Shown: in pieces, positions 12,859 to 24,885 of the stretch | Layout: every line of letters begins with the position of its first letter | Numbering within the stretch: the first letter of the stretch is position 1 | Assembly: GCA_027605045.1 (NCBI GenBank) | Contig: JAQFWX010000011.1 | Span: 372,001 to 436,000, forward strand | Length of the DNA stretch: 64,000 nucleotides | DNA from: Phallus indusiatus | Taxonomy: Eukaryota > Basidiomycota > Agaricomycetes > Phallales > Phallaceae | Reading direction: 5' to 3' | Program-made: the position numbers and the translations under genes | The notes under the pieces: model-generated | Database searches by the model: none | The model's input: only the letters and a program-made list of their open reading frames with translations | Told to the model about the DNA's origin: nothing

Positions 12859-15800
12859 ATGGGTAAGAGATGAATGCTCACTTTATAATAATTTAACTTA
12901 TTGTAGAATATTATAGGTATTCCCAAGGTAATTCAAATACTGGCAGAAATCATATGGCTGTTTTTATTAACGCGCCTTTTCTTCCCAGTTCTTCCGCTAT
13001 ATTTCGTAAGTACTTCAAATGCTTCAAAGTTTCACGCAGAATTCATCGTCTTTAGAGAGCGTTACCCTTTGACGTCTCAGCTAATTCAAGAGAATAAGAT
13101 TCCTGAATTCGGTGTGCTGCACTGACCCTGTGTTTGCTATATTGCTTCTCTTATTCGCTTTTCCAGACAATTTATACCTCGATTTCAACGGCATCATACA
13201 CAACTGTGAGGAAAATTATGTCTTCTAGGTGCTAGTTACGGAAACGTTTGTCTGCAGGTTCGCATCCAAACGATGAGGATGCCCACTTTCGATTGTCCGA
13301 AGAGCAAATATTCACATCAATATTCACATACGTTGACCATTTATTTGGAAAGATCAAGCCCAAGAAACTGCTTTTCATGGCCGTAGATGGTGTAGCTCCA
13401 AGAGCCAAGATGAACCAGCAACGAAGCAGACGGTTTAGGACAGCGAAAGAAGCCAGAGAAACTCGAGAGAAAGCGGTACGTAGAGGAGAGGAATTGCCCC
13501 AAGAGAAAGCATTTGACAGTAATTGTATAACGCCTGGTGAGGACAAATTTACATAGCATACGAATTCTTCCTTAAGAAGAGATAGGAACACCATTCATGG
13601 CGAGACTATCGAATCAATTGCGTTATTTCATCAACAAGAAGATCACCGAGGATGCGGCGTGGCGGGAAGTGGAGGTTATATTGTCGGGGCATGAAGTTCC
13701 TGGCGAAGGAGAACATAAGATAATGGAATACATTCGACATTCTAAGGCCCAACCAGATTATGACCCGAATGTTCGACACTGTTTATATGGCCTTGACGCA
13801 GATTTAATGATGCTGGGACTTCTAAGCCATGACCCCCATTTTTGTTTATTACGAGAGGAAGTTAAATTTGGACCTGCGAGAAAAAAGGGATCTACAACGT
13901 GAGTAACATTCTTGTCCTTTCAATGCTATCTTTTCATGATGAAAATGTAGTCTAGAGCAGCAAAATTTTTTCCTATTACATATCTCATTATTACGCGAAT
14001 ATCTTGACCTTGAGTTTCGCGACATTGCACCTTCATTATCTTTCCCTTATAATCTGGAGCGAGTTATAGACGACTTCGTCTTATTTGCGGTTTTTGTTGG
14101 CAACGACTTCCTCCCAAATTTACCTGATCTTCATATTCACGAAAACGGGTTAGAAAAGCTCTTTGATATTTATAAACGGGTGCTACCCGGGCTAGGTGAG
14201 AGCGGCGTCATACATTTTTATATAAAATATGTAATGAAATTGCTTAGATGGCTATTTAAATGAAAGTGGCATCATCAATAACAAGAGATTGCAAGCTATC
14301 CTTAGCGAATTAGCCGCCTCAGAAAGAGAGACATTCGAGAGTGAAAATATGGATATGAATTGGTTCAAAGGAAAGCAGTCAAAGCACGTTACACAAGCGG
14401 AGGTGAAGATAAATCAGGGGTCCGCGGGTGAGACTTTTCTGTTCTCCTGCAATGTAGATCTAAACTGCCAAAGAAGGCATGACCAAAAGTCAACAAATTA
14501 TATTCCGACAGATCCAAGATTTTGTGTTGTCGAATCGGAATGCCTCTCGTGATGCCATCCAAACAGCCCGACTGTCGATGTTAAACACCTTCTCTGCCCG
14601 AGACAGAGCATTCATCATCAAATTAGCGAATGACTTACATCTTACGCTAAGATGGGATGAATATGACGACCAAGATCAGAACATCCTCACTTTTTCTTTT
14701 CCTGCCCCCCCTGGGGAAGACAGTGATAGTTCGTCAGATGATATTGATCAGGATGACAATAGCGAAGGCGATGCTGCGATAGACAGGGTTTTAAGCAAAT
14801 ACTCTAAGTTAACGATAGCCGACGCCGACAACGTGGACTCTGACGAGCAATACGAGCGAAAATTGACTGAAAAAATGGATGCTTGGAAGAGAGATTATTA
14901 TCGAGTTGAGAATATCTCGCATTCTCAAAGGAAACCAACTGACAACAGTAGCAGAAACTGGATATTGACTATGACAACCCCGAACAGATGTATCGATTGA
15001 TGCATAAGTACGCCGAAGGACTTCAATGGGTAATGTTGTATTATTATAGTGGCGTGGCTTCGTGGGGGTGGTTTTACGATTATCATTATGCACCGCGCAT
15101 ATCTGGTGAGCTCAAGTAAATGAATTTAAACCCAACTCATTTTATTTCTCAGATCTGAAGGGAGTCGATAGCATGGAATTTGAGTTTACTTTAGGATCAC
15201 CATTTAAACCGTTCGAGCAATTGATGGGAGTCCTTCCTGAAGCAAGCAAAGAACACATCCCGGCTGCTTTCAGAGTGCGCTTACCTTTCTAAGTTGACAT
15301 ATATATACTAACCGCTGGACAGGACTTAATGTCCGATCCGACTTCCCCGATTTTGGACTTTTACCCTGCAGACTTTGATCAAGATCTCAACGGTAAAAAG
15401 CAAGACTGGGAAGCGGTGGTGAAAATTCCTTTTATTGATGAAAAACGTTTATTGGACGCCATGGCTGGTAAGTTTTATTGTATGTGTATGTGAATTTACC
15501 AAACTCTCTACAGGTAGAGAACATCGCCTTACTGCTGAGGAAAAGCAAAGGAATACATGGGGCACAAGCACCAAGTTCAAGTACGATCCCAACCGAATAA
15601 CGACATACCCCTCATCATTACCTGGATTCTTTCCCGATATTCATCGATGTCAATGTGTCGCCGAAATGTATGATCTTCCTACTTTAGATGGTTTGCATCT
15701 CGTTGAAGGACTTTGCGATGGTGTTTTTCTCGGCTCGTCGGCTCTGGCTGGATTCCCGTCTCTGAAAACCTTGCCTCATTTCTCGGAGCTAGCCTACCAT

Positions 15801-18223
15801 AGCGTTAGCGTTTTCCAGGCGGAGACCCGGAATAAATCGATAGTTGTTCACGTACAGAACCGCTTTGAAAATAAGAAGACCGAGGAGATTGCTCAGGAGA
15901 TGGTTGGTAAACGGGTGTTCATCGGATGGCCATTTCTTCAAGAAGGTCTTGCAGTAGCAGTTTCCGATTCGATGTTCCGTCATGAGAAAGAAAAATTCGG
16001 TCACCATGGAGAGCGTATATTTGCCAAGCCTCATAATCAAGAATGGTCATGGAGTAGGAAGGTTGAGAAAATCGAGTACACATATTCCAAACGCTTTGGG
16101 GTGGCGATTGGGTCAACTGATGTTTTGGTTCATGTGCGGCCGTTGAAAGGTACGTATTGATTTCACACAATATGCACGGTTAATTAAAAGAGTGCCAGGA
16201 CTCAAGCGTTTGGACTCCGGAGCATTAGTCAAGGAATACGAAGAAGAGGATAAAGAGACGGAACAAGTTGCCCAGCTCACCATTACTCATGTAGAGTCAG
16301 AAGACCCCCGTTTCCTCGAGAAAGAGGCTCCGTCAGTCAAAGAGGAATTCCCTGAAGGAAGCAAAATCTTCTTCCTGGGGGAGCATGCTTATGGGGTGGC
16401 AGCACGAGTTTCTGAAACCACGGAATCTACTCTGACCGTTGTCCTGGCGGTTAGTTTTCCTATTTTTTGACTTTTTTGTTCTCATCCATGATTTAGTTCT
16501 TCCCATCTGAGCAAACTGAGAATGAAACTTTCACCAGTACCGTAAAAGATCGAAAGCTAACACAATACATTCCTTCCTATCGCCTTGTTGACACTCTAGG
16601 CATATCGCCTCTGGCTCTTTCCAGAATCACCTCGACTTTCATGGTCATTGGCACGGACGGACAGAAGGTTAATTTAGGCCTCAATTTAAAGTTTGAGGCA
16701 AAATCTTTGAAAGTATTGGGTTATACTCAAAAGTCAGCCAACGGACGTAGTTGGGAATTTAGTGAGAAGGCTATCAACTTGATTCGCGAATATAAGGTGC
16801 TTTATTTGATCCTTTCCCTGTTTATTGTGTTCACGATTTCTTCAGGAAACCTTTCCTTCCATCTTCACAAGACTGGACTCACAAAATCACGGTATGATTT
16901 GAACAGGAATTTCTTTGTTAGCTGTTGAATGTGTTTTAGATATGGTTCGAGCTAGCGATATTTTTCCTAGGGACACTGATAGCCAAATGAAATCAGTTCG
17001 TGCTTGGTTGGGTACGAATGGTGTTCGTGATATGGAAGCCGTATCATTATTTTGTGATAATCTTGAAAAGGTAGAAAACCGATCCTCGAACCGGCAATAA
17101 GCTGATGCTCTATTTGTTAGGACACTGTTATGCAAATTGAAAAGTTGGCAGATGGATTTAACTCCAATAAATCTCCAGCTTCGATTAAGAAAGCCATTGT
17201 AAAAGGAATTCCTCGAGAAGCCGTTTTGAAACCAGAGCATGCAGTGTACCGCCTACAAAATCAGAGGTTCGCTCTAGGTGATCGGGTGATTATGGTTCAA
17301 GATTCAGGTGGTGTGCCCTTGTGTGCGAAAGGCGTGGTGATCGGTCTTAATGCCAACTCCATGGATGTTGTTTGGGACGTTCCTTTCCTCTCTGGAACTG
17401 ATTTGGGGGGCAGGTTTGTCGAATTGTGCTCATCTTCACTGCTGGAGTTCATTATCAAAACAGATGCTCTCAATATCGGGGTTCAACATCCATGTTCAAC
17501 ACATGCCTTAATTTGACCCACCCTCAATACATCGTATCCACTCGTCAAAATCGGACGCCTTCGTTCCCGTCCAACACATTGACACCGTACACTGTCATCC
17601 GGCCACAAGCTGGGACAGTCCCTGCATCCGGTTTTAGGCCCGCCCCTAAGTATGTGCTTCATGGAGTTTTATGCTATATAATATGTTAATTCGAATGATT
17701 TAGTTCAACGGTACGCATTATGGCAAATCCACACAGAGGACGGGGTACACCACCGTCTCATGTTCAAGGAACTTATAGGGGCGGATTGAATGGAACAGGT
17801 CGTGGTCGGGGTGCAAATCATACTCCCGATATCAATGAATCCGCACAGACGACTGAACGAAATCCCGGTTCGCAGCCGCATACCCGTCACGGTCCAACGA
17901 ACAATACAGCGACTTCGTCTTCCTCGCCTTTCAACAGCTCGGGTTATCCGCGAGGCGGTCCCAGGCATAATGGCAATAGGGATGAATCTTCCTTAGCACC
18001 AGGAGGACAGGATTCTTCTCCTGTTTCTGTTGGGCGCGGTTCATTCCATTCCAACGGACGAGGTCTACCACATCCGCCTGCACGGGGTGCGGTTCCCTCG
18101 GCATTTTCGGGAGGGAGAGGCTCTTCGTTTCGTGGAGGAAGGGGTGGTCCAGCCTCTCCTGCTAACAGGGGAACACCATTTATTCACCGTGGACCTAAGC
18201 GCGGTAGCTCAACTCCAACGTGA
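12859..18223 (+). CDS. XRN1: 5'-3' exoribonuclease Xrn1
   Basis: Cytoplasmic exonuclease that degrades decapped mRNA. Translation starts MGIPKFFRYISERYPL after joining a 4-nt first coding exon (12859-12862) and an 11-nt second exon (12917-12927). Conserved nuclease blocks are all present: [55 protein letters not shown] and [11 protein letters not shown], with their acidic metal ligands. Next come the [24 protein letters not shown] block, the long SH3-like middle region, and a low-complexity C-terminus rich in RG/GRG repeats and proline. Length is about 1,400 residues. The region near 14390-14480 and the tail junction at about 17650-17704 are the least certain joins. Confidence 0.93.
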
Positions 18224-18471
18224 TGACACCGTTCTGTCTTAATATTCGTGTCGACTGTTTTGTAGGCCAGTATATGCTGGAACTATTGCTGTGTGTTCTT
18301 ATTAAGAATATTGCTTCAAGTAATACTCTAAAATACGAGATTGTGTTAATGTTAATGTATCAGTTAAAAGCAATGGATTCGGACATTCGCAAGATTCGGA
18401 ATTAGTCAAGAATTAGTACCGTCTATACGCGACCTTACGTAACGGGTATTGTTTGTGCCACTAGAGTCTTG

Positions 18472-20633
18472 ATGAACACTTCCTTCGACACCATCCTTAT
18501 TCTTGATTTTGGATCTCAGGTATCTTATCAAAGCGTTGACCGTTATCCACAAGCTGTTCGCTGATTGGCTCGCAGTACTCCCATCTGATCACTCGAAGAT
18601 GTCGTGAAATTAACGTATATGCTGAGCTTTTGCCATGCACTCAAAAAATAAAGGACTTAGGATGGACGCCAAAAGGTTTTCCTTATTCATATATCTCAAT
18701 ACGGTACTCATGATTTACTCAAAGGCATTATCTTGTCTGGCTCGCCATATTCGGTATACGATCACGATGCACCTCACGTAGATCCTGCTGTGTTTGATCT
18801 GGGCGTCCCGATTTTAGGTATTTGTTACGGCTTACAAGTGAGTGTTTTGCAGCTAGTTATTATCCATCACTTTCTCAGTGGTAAATCAGGACATGGCGTG
18901 GAATCTGGGGGGTAAAGTCGATAAATGCGAACATCGAGAGTATGGTTTTGCCCACCTTCAAGTCAGCAAATTAGGACCTGGTCATGAGTGTGCTGATAGT
19001 CTATTCGATGGGCTGGATGAAGGTGTTGATGTACGTTGATTACCCCTTTATATTAATGAAGTTTATATCTTGCTTCGTCAGGTCTGGATGTCGCACGGAG
19101 ATCAAATTCGTGAACCACCTCCAAATTTCCATGTTATCGGAAAAACCAAAACCGCTCCATATGCTGCCATTGCCCATAACTCCAAGCCGTTTTATGGAAT
19201 CCAGTTTCATCCTGAAGTGACGCATACACAAAACGGTCGAGAAGTTATTGCTCGATTCGCCTTGAAAATCTGCCAATGCAAAGCCAACTGGAATATGGTG
19301 CCATTTATTGTCATTAGTTTGGTCTCTTCATCTCAGTAAACTCCTTAGGAATCTTTCATCAGCAAAGAAATTGCTCGAATTCGGGACATATGCGGTTCAA
19401 CCGGACGAGTGATCGGTGCCGTCAGTGGGGGTGTCGATAGCTCTGTTGCAGCCAAACTGATGCATGAGGCAATAGGTGATCGGTAGGGTTTATTTGAGGA
19501 TTATTCCGATTCTATCAATATCTCACAACCATCAGCTTTCATGCTATCATGGTAGACAATGGCGTTCTTCGGATGAATGAAGCTAGTCAAGTACACAAAA
19601 TGTTGTCCGAAGACTTAGGAGTCAATCTCACTGTTGTGGACGCTTCGGATCTATTCTTACAACGGCTGACTAATGTCGAAGACCCCGAGCAAAAGCGAAA
19701 AATTATTGGAAATACATTTATCAACATATTTGAAGAGGAAGCCATTAAAATCGACCACGCTGGCGAAAATGAAGCTAAACAAGGGGGAGTCGCTAAAAGA
19801 AAAATAGAGTGGTTGCTTCAAGGAACGTTATATCCTGATGTGATTGAAAGCATAAGCTTTAAAGGCCCTAGCGCGACCATCAAGACTCATCATAACGTCG
19901 GAGGACTATTGAAAGACATGAAACTTAAACTAATCGAGCCGCTGCGTGAATTATTCAAAGGTTTGTACAACTATTTTCTCTTCGTAAGTTCCCAGTAAAA
20001 CTAGTCCTATAGATGAAGTACGGGCACTTGGACGATTGCTAAATATTCCTGAACATCTTGTGAATCGACATCCATTTCCCGGCCCTGGTCTCGCTATCAG
20101 AATTTTGGGACCTGTGACACGTGAACAAGTTAAAATACTGCAACATGCTGATAGCATTTATATTGAGGAGATCCGTAACGCTGGTTTATACGATAAAATA
20201 AGCCAGGCATTCGCCGTCCTATTACCCGTACGGGCTGTTGGCGTTCAAGGCGATAAAAGGACATACGAACAGGTATGCCGCTGCCTTTTACTACCGAATT
20301 CAATCTCTCACATGCTGTTGTCGTTTCTAACCTCAATCATTAGGTTATTGCTTTGAGGGCAGTCACTTCAGAAGACTTTATGACGGCAGATTGGTATGTC
20401 AGCTCACTATCAATCTTTTGCGTTTCGTTGTTGATTCATTACGCATCAAGGTTCGTCTTCCCCCCAGAGGTGCTTCGACGTATATCTTCCCGAATCACGA
20501 ATGAGGTATCCGGTGTTAATAGGGTGACCTATGATATATCTTCAAAGCCACCCGGTGTGAGTAGCGATTCGTTTCTAGATCTCTTTTAGCAGCTCAAATC
20601 GAATTTTCCTTGTAGACTGTTGAATGGTTATGA
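18472..20633 (+). CDS. GUA1: GMP synthase (glutamine-hydrolysing)
   Basis: Converts XMP to GMP using glutamine amide nitrogen and ATP. Start [16 protein letters not shown]. The class I glutamine amidotransferase domain shows the catalytic Cys in LGICYGLQ and the His/Glu pair in [11 protein letters not shown]. The ATP-pyrophosphatase domain shows the P-loop [17 protein letters not shown]. The C-terminal dimerisation domain contains [31 protein letters not shown] and the typical ending PPGTVEWL. Length is about 530 residues, as expected. The last exon is only 18 nt (20616-20633), joined after PPG at a GGT|GTGAGT donor. Confidence 0.95.
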
Positions 20634-21093
20634 AAGCATAGATTCTAGTAGACTTTTTTAGACGCTGTTTGCTTCATTTTTTTTTTTCAAATAATGGTCA
20701 TGCAAGTAAACAACTGATTTGTGATCGTGGTAAAAAGTTGACTTGCTCCCAAACTCGATATCCGACGTCCAACGGTCAAAGCAACCTTATGCACGTGTCC
20801 TGACAATCAAATTCGTTATTTGACCGAACAAGTACTATGTGTTGTATGCTAAAATTTTACTGGTTAATAACTGAAGCTTTATAGTAAGTCTCGGTGCGGA
20901 AGCAAAAAAAAATGTACGACAGACACTACATGGTAGATGATCGGTAAAGGCCATTAATTATTAAGGTATACAAATTATAATTGCATGTACAAATTGCGTA
21001 TCCTTCATTATGTAGCGATGTGCTACTGTTAACTTTATAATGCTGAAAGTTGAATTCAAAATCTGATAGACTCCACATATGTAAGATTGAGAT
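20634..21093. other. Convergent intergenic spacer
   Basis: Stretch between the 3' ends of GUA1 and YPI1, AT-rich, with a poly-T run at about 20679. I see no gene or RNA structure in it. Confidence 0.5.
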
Positions 21094-21738
21094 TTAGTTA
21101 CCATTAGCGCGTCCTTTTCCCTTTATTGTCGGTTGCACTTCGTAAGCATTACTGTCGGAGTGATGATGCCGATGTTGATGCACAACAGTAATGTCAGCGG
21201 TATCTCTTGAATGTTGTGCGTCGCCAGGCGATGGGGATGACGACTCGTTGTGGCAGTCGTGACTATCATGAGAGCAGCGTCGATGGCGGGGTCTTTGACT
21301 TGGCCGAGCACGACCATCATCAGACGGCGAAGAACTAGCGTCAGAATCCGAATCGGAAGATTCGTCAGACGACTCGTCAAACGCCTTGGGCTTGTGGTAA
21401 ATACAACATACTAGATCAACATTGGCATTCAAAGTTAAAGGTGTAAGTTACGGGGTTGGCGCACTTTTGGATTTTTTCTTTCCCATGTGCTCATTGTCGA
21501 CAACACTATCGTCCCAAACGACCCGCTGTCGACTTCGAGGACCGCCTCGAAGACGAATTGACCCTGAAGGTACAGACCCATCGTGGCTTGCTCCTTCTCC
21601 TCTGTCGTGCTCGGGTTGAGCTATCACAAGAGTACGCGAACCATCTAATGGCGCTATAGTACGCAAAGATGCACTCATCGATGCTGTCGGTGTGGAAGAC
21701 GACGATGCTGCTGGTGCGGCGGATGATGATGATGACAT
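21094..21738 (-). CDS. YPI1: Type 1 protein phosphatase inhibitor YPI1 (inhibitor-3 family)
   Basis: Small, mostly disordered regulator of protein phosphatase 1 (Glc7). Two exons are joined by an intron at about 21387-21449. Exon 1 carries RVVWDDSVVDNEHMGKKKSK with a KVxW/RVxW-type PP1 docking motif. Exon 2 continues ICCIYHKPKAFDESS, the family signature that crosses the intron exactly. The rest is Ser/Asp-rich and His-rich and ends in a basic KGKGRANGN tail. The match to inhibitor-3 is clear despite low complexity elsewhere. Confidence 0.9.
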
Positions 21739-21954
21739 TTGAAGAAGTTGTTGTGGGGTTCGAATACACCCGTTTTTTTCCCACGATTATCTTTTTGGGT
21801 ATTCTGACTGGTGCCGGTGATCAGCGACTATTGGCCTCAAAATCCAGAATATTCTTGTTTTAAAGACTAATTAGACTCTTCGTAGACACGGCAAAGATTC
21901 TGGAATAAACGAGAGTCATTACATAACCCGGTCAGGGACGGCATCTATCGCCTC

Positions 21955-23691
21955 ATGCCGAGAGCAATGGTTCATCCCCGTCTCAAACAACGAATTGTCA
22001 GTGATCCACCATCAGCACCAGTTTCTCCCGAACCAGGTATGGAGCTCTTAGTTAAACTCCCATTGTTATCCTTGATTTTGATTTTCAAATTGCAGGTAAT
22101 CCGACTGGTGCTCATGTCGACGACAACAATCAGGACGCAGACGCGGATGCGGATGCGGATGCAGATGCAGATGCAGATATGGACGCCGAAGGGGAAAGTA
22201 TGAACATTTCGGAAAGCGGAGAGGCTGTAGCCAATGAAGAGGATGAGGCGGATGAAGAGTCACAAGCTTATAAGCCTGAAGTAAACCATGGCCATGGTCT
22301 TTCCAATTTTAATTCGCCTAAAACTGCTTTGTCGTCTCAAAGTAACATAAAGAGCACCAAAGGCTCAAACCCAAATCTGGGCTCTCGTTCAGGTCCTGCT
22401 ACAGGCACTCGTATAGGAGGAATGGCGGATATTCAACCTTCTGATACTCCTGAATCTTCCTCCGTCCGTCGCTCGTCTCGTGTGAAGCCTCCATCTTCTT
22501 CCAAAGAAGTTGCCGAGAGTCGCTCCCCAGCTAAAAAATCACTCAAGATAAAATTGAAACTGGGATCAAAACCGACTCCTGAATTGGAGGATGAAAAGCC
22601 CCCCACTTCGTCACCAGCTACTCGAAGCAGTGCTAGAAGAGTAAATCGTGGAGGGAGAACAAGAAACAAGGGCAAAAATGCTACAGGTCTGACGTTAACT
22701 TTGCCTGCTCGTGCATCTGAGGGTACCTGCATAGTTGTTTGTTTGTTCATTTCTTTTCAAAGAAACTGACTTTCTTCTCATCTTCAGCGGCTACATCTCG
22801 TCGTTCTATGTCACCCTCCGAAATTTCTCCCCGGACATCGCCTGAATCCGAAGATGATCCAGATGCCGAGATGGACATATACCATGAGCCAGAACTTGAG
22901 CTGGAAGCAGAAGAAGTCAAACAACAAGATGACGAAAACATGGACGATGATGGGGAAGACGACGACGACGACGACAGTGAGGTTCTACCCGGACAAAGGA
23001 ATAGATCTAGAATGACGTCAAGGCAAGCCGTGTTAGCAAGCAAAGCCGACCCAGAGCATATTGAACTAGGTGTGCGTTATCGTGGACGAGTCATTATTCG
23101 CCTGACCTTGTATATCTCTCAGACCTAACGGGTCCTTCTCGGAAGAAACAATTAACAACGGAAGAGATAGCGCTTCGTCGAGAAGAAACTGCTCGGAAGC
23201 GAAAGAACCTCAATGAGAAAAAGCTCGAGGACGAGAAGGTAATCCTTATTTGTCTCCCCTTCCGCAATTCTTCTTTTTGATGGCATGAACCCCGATGACT
23301 CTAGACGGAAACAATCAATCGACTACTGAAGAAGCAATCTTCCCGTTCTCGAGCGAAACGCTCGGCTCTTAATACAAGTATTGCTCCGACACCTCAATCG
23401 CACTCAGCAGGCGAGGAAGGCGACAGTGACCACGGCGTGCCTGAGCAGTCAAAAAGTTTACCGGGACCTGCATGGAGATGGATCTCTTCGAAGGATGGGT
23501 ATAGGCTCGGTATTCCCCTTGAAGCGTTAGAGGCCCTGAAGCCTCCTCGATCCCCACTTCCTGTTCCATTTACAACACCCACCTGCAATGTTCAGGGCTG
23601 TTCACAGAGTCGGAAGTATCGCCTCGTGAGCGACTTCAATAGTGGTGCTTGTGGAGTGGAACACCTGAAATTGTTGAGTAATAAATCTTAG
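21955..23691 (+). CDS. IES2: INO80 chromatin-remodelling subunit IES2 (PAPA-1 / INO80B)
   Basis: Nuclear subunit of the INO80 remodeller that activates its ATPase. The N-terminal half is acidic and disordered and contains an Asp-Ala repeat. It is followed by Ser/Lys-rich blocks (RRSSRVKPPSSS, KKSLKIKLKLG, ARRVNRGGRTRNKG) and a poly-Asp run. The PAPA-1 domain is recognised by LTTEEIALRREETARKRKN and LEDEKTETINRLLKKQSSR. The C-terminus has a HIT-type zinc-finger remnant (CNVQGCSQSRKYR ... ACGVEHLKLL). The first Met used is MPRAMVHPRLKQR at 21955; an earlier exon cannot be excluded. Confidence 0.85.
22134..22175 (+). repeat. (GAY GCN)7 Asp-Ala coding repeat in IES2
   Basis: Seven tandem Asp-Ala codon pairs lie directly in frame just after an intron acceptor. 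The two-codon unit and near-identical codons suggest slippage expansion. Confidence 0.85.
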
Positions 23692-23915
23692 AAATCTCTT
23701 TGTAATAATGTATGTACGCCTTGAGTGATATGTGAGTTTCATGTATGTCGTTCACTGTTTGCACCTGCCGGCTCAAGCCGAGCAAAGCGGTTTGACGCCT
23801 TACCTGTGGACGTCACTTGAACTTAAAGCCACTAGTCCACACCACCATTTGACCTATAGACTTTGATTGCACCTCGCAGGAAACAAATCACTATCTTTTA
23901 TTGCTTCAATTCTGT

Positions 23916-24288
23916 ATGTCTTCTTCAGTGAAATCGAAATACGACGCACTTCCAACCCGGTCTTCCGATAATTTGCACGACAAACTACAAGAAGATCGTA
24001 GATTCAATCCTCCAGTGCCGTCAATGTGGAAACGGTTTGCACTGATATCACTCGTGTTCTTCTTATTCTGGCTGGCACTCAGGATGCGTCCCAAAGAGCC
24101 CCAGATTATCTATGCAGACAGGTGAATTGATACTTTTGCGCCCTGAACACATGTTCACCTCCTCGTCTTTATATTAATAATTAGCGTTGTTTAGGTACTC
24201 AAGGGAACACAAATATCGCCCGGCAGCATCGCCTATCATTACAGAAAGATTGAAGGATGGTCGTGTAAGGATTCGTGGGGCTCTGTGA
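23916..24288 (+). CDS. Small single-pass membrane protein, unknown
   Basis: I do not recognise the family. Two exons (23916 to about 24120, then from about 24195) give about 100 residues: MSSSVKSKYDALPTRSSDN, a polar region, then one hydrophobic segment (FALISLVFFLFWLALRM), then a short tail ending KDGRVRIRGAL. The topology suggests a tail-side single-pass membrane protein. A GT at about 24265 could instead start a second intron and give a different C-terminus. It sits between IES2 and PPS1 in the same orientation. Confidence 0.55.
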
Positions 24289-24885
24289 ACGCGGATTGTG
24301 GCATGCGAACTTTTGTTAAAACTTACTACTTAGAAACCAAGTCATATGGTGTATTCTTCGTACCTCATTTTTTCTCAACGGACATAATTTCAAATTCCAT
24401 CACAAACTGGTTCACATGTTAATACCACTCCAACAGTAACGAACGACTCGGAGCGATCATCTGCCAGTGGGCGCTGCCAGTGCCGCACATCTATAAGAAT
24501 AACGCTATGCTAGTAATTGCCTTGGCAAGCGAATCATTAGGGAACCAGGCACTATAATGGCGTGAACCAGTTCTCATTCAAAATCATGTATATAACACAG
24601 CTCAAGCAACCAAAACAGCCTTTTTAACCTTGAAAACGTGAACCTGGCCCGGGCAGTTACATGCTTAGATAATGTGATCTGCCAAGGGTGACGGTGTCAC
24701 ATCTTGGGTGCACGGGGGTCCCCACATTAGATCTAAGTCGAACTCGGGAGTTGAATTCAATGGTGAGACTTTCTCACTCTTTGCTCCTCCTCCTCCTCCT
24801 CATTCCCTCTCTCCAACTACCTTGTATCTCTTCTTTCGTCTCTCTTAACCTCGACAACGACGAATAAACCCATTATTCGCCCCCT
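24289..24885. other. Intergenic region upstream of PPS1
   Basis: No gene seen. The last 100 bp before the start are pyrimidine-rich (tctcctcc-type runs at about 24780-24830), as often found in fungal core promoters. Confidence 0.5.
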
